Assembly (NCBI GenBank): GCA_032191485.1
Contig: JAVDOI010000008.1
Coordinates: 19,264,674 to 19,328,673 of the forward strand
DNA: 64,000 nt
Origin: Leptoclinus maculatus
Taxonomy: Eukaryota > Chordata > Actinopteri > Perciformes > Stichaeidae
Direction of reading: 5' to 3'
A program made the position numbers and the translations under genes. Positions within the stretch are counted from its first letter, which is position 1; each line of letters begins with the position of its first letter. Below are positions 1-12,000 of this stretch, one piece after another. The notes beneath the pieces are model-generated. The model ran no database searches. It was not told the origin of the DNA and was given only the letters and a program-made list of their open reading frames with translations.

Positions 1-26
1 TGTAAACAAGGTTTCTTTCTCTGCAG

Positions 27-3000
27 CAGGATGCGACAGCCAACAACAGCTCGCCGGTGGCGGCCGCTGCCGCTGTTGTTGTCGCACCGGCCAGGCGTGC
101 GCCTCCCGCTCCCGGTGGCGGGCCCCCTGCTCGCCCGGGGCCACCTGCCAAACCTCCTCCGCCCTCTGTCCCCCCTACTGCGCCAGCCCCCACCGTCACC
201 GCCACCCCTACCAGCAAGTAAGAGTCTCTCAAGAGTATTACAAATGGTTTGAACTGAGCTGCATCGATATCCGAGCATCAATATTGCATTAGAAATGGAT
301 TGCCTCTGTCAGCAGCCCTCTCTTGTTCTCTTTCTTTGTGTTTAGTGCCCTTGATGATGGCTTCTTATTGGATCTAGACCCCATGGCCCCCTCATCAACA
401 AAAGGCGCAGCAGCGACTTCCTCCATGACTGGATGGGGAGGTGAGAACTTTCTGCTTCCTCAGAACCTGGTTGTTAAGACCCCCTTAGTTGCTGTTGCTG
501 CACACACATATGCAGTAGTGATAGCAGTGGTAGATTTAACCCTTGAAATTCTTCAACCGTCCATTTTTGCCTCTGAAAAAGCTGCTGCTAGCTCATTTTG
601 TCAGCTGTAACTAGCTGACTGAGCTAACGTTAACTCAATGAGTTGGTTGACGTCTCCAGCTGACTTTTTGATGATTCTTTTCCATAGAGAAAATGCTTTT
701 AACATCCAAGACCAGTTAACACTCAGTGGGGAAATAATGTTACTACACAGTGGATGTGTTGGATGTAAACAGGGTTTATTTGATCAAATGTAACCTGTTG
801 CTCTACATAACAATGTATTACGACAATGACATGCTGCTTGGATTCAGTAGAAACGCTGTAATAAGCTAGTAAGCTAGTTAGTGGGACATGCTAATGATTG
901 CAGCTTCTTCTTCTGCAGTTTAGCAATTTTCTGGGGCCGAAAATATTGAGTGGCCTAAAGTTGAATGAATTTACAAAAAAAATATCAATAGATGACATGG
1001 CATATTTGATAGACTTAAATTCCATCAAATGTTTCATTCCGTTAACTACAAACCTTTTTACTTGACGTCTAACTGTGGTCTTTTGAAATGACTCCGTAAA
1101 GTAGAGTAAAGAAGTGGTACCCTCGTTCATGCCTTTTATTGGACAGTGTGGTTTGAATAGCAGAGCATTTTCCATTATAAAGCCGCTCTTTGGCATGTTC
1201 TCTGTTTAGCCCCACATCTCCACTGATAGCCTGAAGATGGCCACAGTCCAACTGTACTCTAAAGTAAATGAAGGTGCTTTTAGCTTTATTGGGCTTAAAC
1301 TTCGGCCCATGTCTGCTTTTTCCCCTGACTCATTCTCTATAATGTTGGCAGCTTGCAAATTAAATATGTCTAAATTTCATCAGGGCATTTCTATAGTTTA
1401 AAAATCATTCATTCTCTCTCTCTCTCTCTCTCTCTCTGTCTGTCTGCTGTGCAGATCTCTTGGCTGAGGGTGAGTACTCTGTTAGCACTCTGCTAGAGAC
1501 TGTACAGGAGAAACTCCTGCAGGCTTTTGATTTTTAACCTGACTTTCTACCTGACGTTCTCCATGTCTTTGCGTCAAGCTATTTTCACTATTTTCTTTTT
1601 TTTCATTTTTCACACTGCCGTCTTCCTCCCTATCTCCTTTTCCTCTCCTCTTTCTCTCTTTCGGGGTTTGTGACTGGGTCGTGACGTTCGGATTACGTGG
1701 TTTATCCACATAGCAGCACCGCCTGACACTGATGAAGCCTCTGAAGCTCTCCTAGCGGAGGGAGAGTCTGATGCTGCCGATGTAGTGGCTCTTGCCCCTG
1801 CACCTCCCGCGCCCAAAGCCGCCACCGCTACCATTGCCGCTGCAGCCACACCGGCGCCCGCCTCGCTGCCCGTCCCAGCTCCCGCCTCCGCTCCCGCCTC
1901 AGCCGCTGACATGGACCTTTTCGGAGGTCAGTCTGGTCCAAGACAGAATGTAGACCAGGATACTCAGCATGGCAGCCTGCCTGCTTGTCTACAACACATA
2001 TTGTTATTTACAGATTAGTTTACTTTTGTATGAAGTTGGTACTTAAAGGATTAGGGTTAGATTATCACTCCCTAAACTTTGCATTGTAACCACTGATATA
2101 TTGCTACATTATAAGACCACAAAAAGCCTACAGGCTTTTCTCCCATCAGATTATACATTTATGAGATGTCTGCTATGTGATATCTTTGATGCAACATAAG
2201 AATCCTGCTAGAAATATGTATGTAAATGTACATTATGACATTTTAGTAAGCAGATGGCACCATATGCCCCAGTGTGCCCCCTTATGTATTAACCATTATA
2301 TTTGAGCCACAGAGCTGAACATCTGATTTTCAAAAAAAGATTATTACGGTCTTTGAACAAATCAGATTGTTGTTTGCGAACACATACTGTTGTTTGACAG
2401 AATTTCCAGAAACTTTAAAGACTTTGTCTGCTGCACGATGAAAACGTGTTTTTAATACGTTTCTCAAGTTGCGAATATATTTCTATGTAGTCATTCAGTA
2501 CATGACATATGTCCTTGCTCTTTTTTCAAAACACACAAAAGATATATACCAAAAGAGGTGCACTTTTTTTTATTAGGCAGTGTAATATTTTTTCATCTAG
2601 TTACTAAAGTCTTCAAGGACTCTGGAAATATCTTCAGAACAGCAATAAGCGTTTTTTGAATGACCTTCTGAGCTTTTCAAAGATTGCCGGGTATGTGTTT
2701 TTCAGCTGTGACTTAAATGCAATGGTTTTCTACCCTCACCGTTTTCTAATGACATCATGCAACCATGTACACTAACCTGCTGACATACCGTCAAGCGCGG
2801 CATTGAGCGCAGAGCAAACTGTGTACCATTTGTGACACATCCCAAAAATATGAGCCAGTATTGTGGATTACTTGCTTTTCTCTGGGTTTAATCAAGGCTG
2901 CACAGTTGCAACAAAAACAACAACAACCGCTAATGAGTTTTGACATTAACAAGTTACAAACATTCACCGGAGTGTTTTGTCATAATCTCGTGCGGCTCAA

Positions 3001-6000
3001 TAAACCCACTGTACTGTAATTAATCTACTATTATAACATTGTATTTTGGGGATTTGTAGCGTTTTGCCTTTTTTTTATTCATCTCCCTTAATAATTCTCC
3101 CCTAATAGCCTACTAACAGTTTCATAAATATGTCAAGAAGATGAGTCGCTGGATTTTATTTAATTATATTTTGGCTTCGTAATATTAACCTCAACCCTAG
3201 CATTCAAAACGTATCTGCGAAAAAGAGACGATTGAGTTTCTTTGCCTCGTCCATCCCTGAACTTGACATTTCCCCTCTTGTCACAGAGTACAAGTAACTT
3301 GTGACAACTTGTCTCATTTCACAAAACCCGCACAGGTGGTGCACTCACTGAATGCAGCATTATGCAGCCCTTCAAAACCCAACACGCGACTGATGCTCCA
3401 ATCAGATCTTCCGCTGCAGTAACCTGGGCTGCATATTTCTTGTATTCTCTACTTTTTCCTGATGCTGACCTCTCATTTCTGTTTTCCTGTTCATTCCATC
3501 TGTTTACTCATCTTTCGTTCTTTACATCCATGTGTCTGTCCGGTGTTATGTTTTGCGTTCCGGCTGTTTTCGTCTGCAATACCCTAGATGCGTTTGCACC
3601 TTCCCCAGGAGACGGTCCTGCCGCCGTGGCCGCGGGCCCCGTCGCCGATGCATTTGGTGGATCTGGTGGGTGACAAAACGGCTTCTTGTGCAAGTGTGTG
3701 AGTGTATGGGTGTGTGGATGTGAAAGCTGTTGCTTTTATTATATCAAAGCTGCTTCTGCTTCCATAAGAGACAGTAGAACAAACGTGCCCTCAGCGCCTA
3801 CTGTCTCGCCCCAAATCCTGCTTTAATGCCCCAGTCATGAACCCTCTCCTCCCTCATCTCAAATACTCTTCTCCTCCTAATATTCAACCACTGAATACTG
3901 CAGTAAAAAGCACAGTGCAGCAATTCACTGTACGGTCGTCCAGGAATGAATACCATTTGTTTTGATACCCTAACCCTGATACTACCTGATAATAGTAATG
4001 ATGATTATATTAATCATTGTCAAGCCTTTTTTCTTTTTCTATTTATTTTTAATAGCTCTATTTAGTTTCTCTCTCTTTGGCCTTATATATGTAGCAGGAC
4101 AATGAACGGAGCAATCTATGTAATGTCCATGCAATTTTTTCTAGCAAATAGCTTTTTTAATTAATGAAATGCACTCCCTTACATCTAGTTTGTGCATAGC
4201 ATACTAACCACAGCAGTAACACAAACAGTTATAGTTTATTTAACATGCCTCGCCATTTACTTTATTCTGCTCCCAAACTTGACCTCCAGTATTAATCGGT
4301 GGACATACCAGGAAGACTTTTCCTATTGGTCAACTAACCTTTTCAGGGATGAGAGTATACACGTAGGCTCCTAAGTGAACCATGTGTTCCCTACATCTGC
4401 GGTGCTTCATAAAATCTCTGGCAAACATATTTGTACAGACATGCATGGTCACCAGAGGATGAATCCTACTGACTTTGGTGAGTCCCTGACTTTTCATGTT
4501 CAAAATTTGAATTCGACCAATAGTTTGTTTCGGGATCAAATACCTGCAAAACTAATGACATTCCCATCAACCTCAGCTGTACTTTGCTTTTTGTGATTAT
4601 TAGCTAATGTTAGCATGCTAACAGTCTAAACTGAGACGATGAACATCAGCATGTTAGCATAGTAAATGTGATGTCCGCATGCTGAATTTAGCATTTAGCT
4701 TGAAGCACAAATGTGCCTGTAAAGCCTCACAGTCTTGCTTTCTGTTATTCAGCTTTAGTACACAGTCAAACCTTTTGGTGAAAAAAAAGAAAAGGAAGTA
4801 GTCAATAGACTATATAATAGTAGACTATAAATGGCTACTATATAAACAGTGTTTTAGTACTGTCAACATGATTTTAATTGTTGCCTTGGTGAATACAAAC
4901 TGGCTAACACTGGATTTAGCTATTTTTAATTGCACGAATGGAAGTGCTGTAATATTCTCAAAGAGAAAGACGCATCACCACAGGTCACAGTCTCTGGGTA
5001 GTTGAACCAAGTAGAAAGCAGTTTCTTTAATCACTTTTATTAGGTGCAAGATCTCTACTCTTAAAAGTATGTGGTAGTTATGTAATTTGTATTGAATGTT
5101 AGCAGCCCAATGCCAACAATCTACCCAGGACACATAGAATATTTGGGTGTTGTCATAAGTTAAAAAACAAATCGGCCAATGGGCCAGTCAACCAAAAGTT
5201 GTTCTCCACTACCATCTGTAGTCAGATATTAGTTCCGGAAGAGACGCTCACCACTGTCTGCTGTTGGATGCCGTTCTGAAGTTAATGAGTGTCCGTGTGC
5301 TTGGTTTACTTTCTTTGTATATCAAACCCTGGTTTGGAGCTTCAGAGGCGTCTCGCCTCACAAATATGCTTTTTACAGTGTTTGTTGCTTTAACAAACCC
5401 TCAATCCCCCTTCCTCTTCCTTATCCACTCACCATCCCCTTCCCTTCTTCTCTAATCATAACCCCCCCCCCCCCCAACCCATCAATCAACACCACCCCCC
5501 TGCTGCTCTTCCTGAAGACCCCTTCGCTACGACAGAGGGGAGTGGGGTCATTGCTCAAGAGCTGGACCTGTTCGCCATGATGCCCACCGACACAGATGCC
5601 ACCAGCGTCACCCCTCCCACCTCTATTGAGGCGCCGACCATCGTCGCCCCTATCGCTGCCCCCGCTGCCCCCACCCCTTCTTCCACCACCACCACTACCA
5701 CCAACACCACCACAGAGTCTGCAGCCGCTCCGACTCTAGATATCTTTGGTGGTAAAGTCCTCTCGCTCTCATTATGCCTCTCACTGCTTTGCCCTGCATT
5801 ATGACGATGATGATGATGATGATGATGTAGGTTTTGATAATGATGATGACTGTGTTGCTCTTGCTAGTGATGATGACGACAGTAGTGGCAATGATCCTGT
5901 CCAGTCCCTACATTTCAGATGTGTTTGTTTTTTATTTTCCATAATGAACTTTCCTTGAGATACAGATCTTTTTATCAAGTTAATCAAGCATCTTGACCTC

Positions 6001-9000
6001 CTCTGCAAAAAAATGATGTTGAAAAAAATCGACACAATCAAATCAAGTGTGTATGCAGTTGTACAGTTATCCATTAGTAATTTATTGTTTTGGACCAAAA
6101 TCTCAGTTTTAATTTGGCCTCTAGGGACACAAATGGATGTTGCTCAACTTGTTTTGATGATTAACCAAAAACTAACAAACAGACTGCTGCCAAATCTAGG
6201 AGAGAGAATTCTCCTGCTTGTGATCAATGTTTTAGATACTGACTGCTGAGAATGCTTTATTTTAGCTTATGCACTTTAGTTATTTAAAGGGAATATTGCT
6301 CAATGTCAGAATCCATATATGCCCAGCGTGAGCTAGGATGGGATCCAGCCCCCTGTGACCCTGCACAGAATAAGTGTGCCTAGATGATGGATGGATGGAC
6401 ATATGTATATGCGTTTCCAGCAACGTTGTAGTTTGGTCAAGACTGAAGTATTTCAGCAACTGTTGGATTGATTGAATCATCTCACATTCCATTTAGCACC
6501 ATCAGGTCAAATTTGAATTTGTCCAAACTGTGATTTTTGGCCTCACCTGTACTTTGTGTTTAGGGCTAATTTGCTAATGTTAGCATGCTAACAGGCTAAA
6601 CTCATGAAACGAACCTGGTAAATATTACTTGCTAAACATTAGCATTTTAGCTCAGTCACTGTGAGCATGTTAGAATGCCAACGTTAACATTTAGTCAAAT
6701 CACCGCTGTTCCTAAGTACAGCCTCACGGAGCCACTAGCAGATTGGAGATTGGGAAAATGGGAGCTCTCAAAATTCACAGAAGCAAACAGGGAAATCTTC
6801 ATGCTGAAATTTAGCAATATACCCTTTTAACTTTTGCACTGTTTCATTTTGCATTGCACTGAATAGATACACAGCAACTTACCCCGTTTAATAATCAAAC
6901 TATCTGCTGCTCTCTCTCTCTCTGCTTTCCCTCATCTCTCTCTTCTTAACTCATCATTCTGTATGCACTGGACTTGAAATCTGAATGTACATATGATTGT
7001 GTGTCCTTGTTCTTAGATATGTTTGATTCTATGCCTGAGCAAAGCCCTACCACAGAATCCAAAGCCGCTACCACTCCTAGCGTAGACCTTTTTGGTGCAG
7101 GTACAGGAGTCGATATCCATTTATCTGTGTGTGGAACCTCTTCATCTCTTCTGGTTTCCATACGTCCACTCCTCTGTCGACTGTTTTTTTTCCCCCTCCC
7201 CACACGTCTTGGTTTGTCCCCCATAGTGGTATGAGAACTGTGCATGTAATCCACTCGTCAAGTCTTGGATTGTCCTTGTGGCTGCTTTCTATCTACGCTG
7301 TCTTTCTACCTGCCACGCTAACACTTTTCTTTGCTCCCAAACCTCCGTGGTTTCCTTCTTTCTCGTATTCTGCCTCACGCTTGCGCTGGTCACTTAGACC
7401 TCCCTGCTGTTTCACGCGGGCCTTCTCCTTTGCCCGAGCTGACTCCGGCTGGAGACATTGTGACCGGTGAGTTAAGCTGCTTTATCTTTACTGCATCACT
7501 GTTTTCCCTTCCTTCTTTCACGAAGTGTGCAGCCAGCCTCAACTTATCATGACGTTTTTTTTTTTTTTTTTTGTGCATGGTGCTGGTGTCCACATGCACA
7601 TGCACATGCACACCAGTCCTGTACTGAAACGGTGCACGCTTCGAGGTTGTGGATACACAGTTGAGATGCAGGGATGCCTGTCTCGTCTCTGCATGTCTGC
7701 AAGCCTTTTAGAATGGCCATAAAAGTTCATGAGCAAAGCAAAAGCCTTAGAAATAAAGCTGTCACTGATCAATGTAGTCACATAGACTTGAGAGTAATTT
7801 AATCCTTTACTGCTTCTGTCTCTGCCCGTCTCTCCGTTCAGACTCATTTGACTCTCCAGCTGCTGCCGCCGACGCTCCCGTCGCTGCTCCCGTCGCTGCT
7901 CCCGCTGCTGCTCTTAGTGCAGCCTCCACCCCAGAGGACTCCTCTCCTCCCAAAGCAGAGCCAGCATCTGTCATTGACCTGCTGGGTACTGTACCTCCAA
8001 ACACACATACACACATCTCTTTACAGCAACATGTGCTGCATGCTAATTGTTTCACTGTTTGTGCATTTTTTCATTTCTCAGTTGATACAGTAAGTTCTTG
8101 AGTGAATGTTTGTACCAGTGAGGCTGATAGTGTCCAGATGTGGTGATAGGCTCTAGGTGTTAAACTAATTTCACCAGCTTAGACTATTCAGTGGATTATA
8201 TTGCAGTGGTTATATCTTTTAGATTTTCTTGCTAAACCATTATTATAGGAAATATTATAGGACACCGCCTGGAAAACTTGCGCTGCTCTCATTAACTAAA
8301 ACAAAGGATGTTGTAGGTGATGGAACAGGAGGGTGGGGTGTAAAGCCACAGTAAGAGAGATACTCTCGTAAGCACCAGCTGTGCCTTACGTGCATCTATG
8401 ACATCAACATGATTGAAAAGCTCCCATCATGCCCGGAAATCTATCTCTAACTACACTAAGCTTTCTTTTTTCTTAATTTCATTTGACGTCTTTGTTCCCT
8501 TTTTATTTCTCTTTCAGTCATAGTTTTGTGTTATGCAGACAATCTTGTCTCCTACCCCCTCATTGTGTCCCAGTGTGTGGTCCAGGGCTGACCTCTCTCC
8601 CCCCTTTCTGCCCTGCACGCTGCGTTGTGGATAACTGGACGGCCCTGCAGACTCCTTCGGCAGTCCTGTGGAGGAGACGCACAGCTCTGCTCCTGGAGAG
8701 CCTGCAGACGATCTGCTGGGAGGTGGGTCTCCTCTGATATTTTTAGGGAAATTATGGTTGAATGAGTAAGGCTGAAGGGACCAGAACATTTTGATAAGAT
8801 GTCCACAGTTTTGCAAAACGTTTTCGTGCTGGCAAACGGCTGATGGAAATGTTTTACGCTGATTAAGAAATTAAGCAGGAAGGAATGACGGAGTTGCATT
8901 TGTCAATTGAATAATGACACAGACTTGGCAGGGCTGGTTACATTTTATTACTCAGCAGTTACAAAGTGGATTTGGACAAATTTGGAAATGTCTGCAAAAT

Positions 9001-12000
9001 GTCTGTTCCAACACGACTTCCTATGAATGTCAAAGCCAATTTCAAGTCATTTCATCTCATTTCTGTTACTAAACTGCAATAGTTCATGAATGACATTTTC
9101 AACACACACAGCATGCATTTCAGACAGACATCCTATTTGCATAGTAGCATTTATGAAATATACTTAGTATGCAAAATGTGATTGTAGGACCTCCTGCGCA
9201 CCTAACGTGTTAGTCAGGATGAGTCAATCTACGAAGCTCCAGTATCACTTTGCAGTTATACATTACATTACCATCTGAATGTATTATGAATACAGTAAGC
9301 TAATGTGTGTAACGTGTACACACCCTTTGTATATTTGTATTGGGCCGTTTATGTATTGTTAAAAAAAACAATGCATGTTTTGCCAATTCAGTACCGTATC
9401 TGGTCCTGCATTCAAAATCCTACTGAAGTTATGTTACAGTGTTATCAGAAAAATGTAAATATCAAAAGTAGAAGTACTTCTTCCTCTGTGACTGATATAT
9501 CAATATATGTAACATTATTGTTAAGACAGATGCATCAATGCATAAGTAGTATTTTATTGTTGCAGCTGGTCGCGGTGGAGCTTTATATCGGGTCACAAGA
9601 TAAATCTGACACATGAGATGGTTAATGAGGTGGGAAAGACGAAAAAACAAAGTTCCCATTTGTTATATATCAAAGTTGTCTTGATTAGTTTCATTATTTT
9701 GTATCTCTGCTATTGAATATTCCATTGAACGTTTGGCAAATCATGCCGATTTTGTATCTCTTTTCATTTGGTATACTTCACTGTGTCCTGTTCTGATACT
9801 GTAATACATATCATGTATTCCACTTATTGTTCTTGATAAGATCTGGTGTTGTAACTGTTTTAGTAATGTGCTGTCTTATATTCTGTCTCTCTGTGCCGTG
9901 TGCTGATACTATTTGCTGCTGCACTGACCGGCTTTGCCCACAGGGACAACCAAAATTTCATTTTGCTTCCTGAGACGTCTCGTTTGCCATCTGTTGTGTC
10001 AGTAATCATATTTAATATGTTAGGGTGAGTCAGAAAACAGTGCTACATATCACAGTCCTGTCTGTTACCCCCCTCAGGCCTGATGTCTCCCACCCTAGCT
10101 CCCACTACTGCCCCAGCTCTGGCTCCAGCTCTGGCTCCAGCTCTGGCTCCAGCTCTGGCTCCAGCTCTGGCTCCAGCCTTGGCTCCAGCTCTGGCTCCAG
10201 CCTTGGCTCCCACCTTGGCTCCCATGCAGAACGACCTCCTGGAGTCGGGCTTTGATGCTCTGGGCTCCCTCGCCTCTCCTGTTGCGCCTCTACCTGCTGT
10301 GGTACCAATAGTACCAGCTGCACAAGAACCCGCAACCACCACACCGGCGCCCTCTGGTGGCTTTGATGCTTCGAGTAAGTGGATTATGATGGTTTTTCTG
10401 TTTTCATTTTGGTAATTTGTCTCATTGTCATGCCTTCTGAAATGTTAGAGAATCTCAATGAGTATTTTGTTCATATTTGCACAGATCACCTGCTTGATGC
10501 ACATTAATCTGCTCTGGCTCATTCAAACTGAGCTACCTTAATTAACCATGACCTAGTTAACTCCTTCTGCTGAGAGCCTGACTACTGCATGAATGACACA
10601 CTGATGTGCTGCTGTCACTGTCCTCCGCATACGTCCAACGGTTGTTTCTGCTGACTGCTTAACTCCTCAGCGCTGTTGCCTTTCTCGCAATGATTTTTCT
10701 TTTTTGTCTCTCAATCTCTTCTCTTGTACTTCTCACACTTTCACAAATGCTGTGCTTTCTCCACCTCCTGCTCGCCCCACCACCTCTCTGCAATCTTTCT
10801 TTTTTCTTTCTTTCTTTCTGTCTTATTTGTTGTTTCTGCTACACACTTTTTATCTTCTGCTTCATTAAATGTCCTACTTCACCACTATCCACACCCCTTC
10901 CACTCTGCTGGGTCATTGCTTGCTTCTTCTAATCTGTAACCGGTGAGTTCCACCCGGCAGCGCGTTGCAGCATGTGCAGTTTGGACATGTCTTCCCTTCT
11001 GCATCTTTGCATGTTGCAGTATGACCCCCGACTGTATTGTTGTTTTCTTGCCCTTGTCTTGTAGAGCAGTGGCTTTTATAGTAACCATATGCCATCAATG
11101 CCCAAGTCTGCAGTAGAGTCTGCAGGTTTTTATATATTTAACATTTTTTACAAGTGGCCCATCAAACAGCCTCACATTGTAGTGAAAAGCCTTGTTCCTT
11201 GGTTCCTTCAGAGGTCAGAAACATAAAAGATGTACTTTTAATGTGTTTATAGAACATGAAACCTTAGTGGTTAGAGGCTGATAGTTCTGCTACACTGTCT
11301 CAAGTTTTGTAAGAACTTTCAGTGGTGGAAGCCTGTTAATTAGGCCCTGTGTGAAGCCTAATAAATAGTTAGCTAAAAGTAACGGATAAATAGTTAGTTA
11401 AACGTAATGAATAAACAGTTGAAATATACCTTAAAGTAATGATAAATAGTTAGCTAAAAGTAATGGATAAGTGGTTAGCTAAAAGCAATGTTGAAATTGT
11501 TATCTAAAAGTAATGAAAAGTAGTTGAAATAGTTAGCTAGACGTAATGAATAAACATTTGAAATAGAAGCTAGCTAAAAGTTCTTGATTAACAGTTGAAA
11601 TTATAGCTTAAAGTAGTTTGCTAAAATCAACGTTGAAATAGTTAGCAAAATGTGATGGATTAATGGCGAAATTGTTAGCTTAAAGTATTAAACGGTGTAA
11701 ATAGTTAGCTAAAAGGGTATAGATAAAAATCAGGAATGGTTGAAATGTCCTGCTTCTGCCAATCCCAGTAGTGGGAGTTAAAATGCAAACTTGACCTAAA
11801 CATTGACATTTTTAATTAAACTGTATGAAGACTTCATTGCTATAATTCATTGTGTTCAATAACATCCAGTTTAAACGTATTTGGAACATGACAGGTGGTG
11901 ATAAAGGGTTATCTGTATGGGCTTTGGGGGTACGTCAGACAAGGTTGAGAGCCACTGCCTTAGTGAATACACCCTCAACCAACTTTCAACAACACAATGC

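Noticed and set aside
8483..8737. 84-codon ORF across 8483-8737.
   Set aside because: Wrong frame; the real SNAP91 exon 8651-8722 reads DSFGSPVEETHSSAPGEPAD in the frame set by its neighbours.
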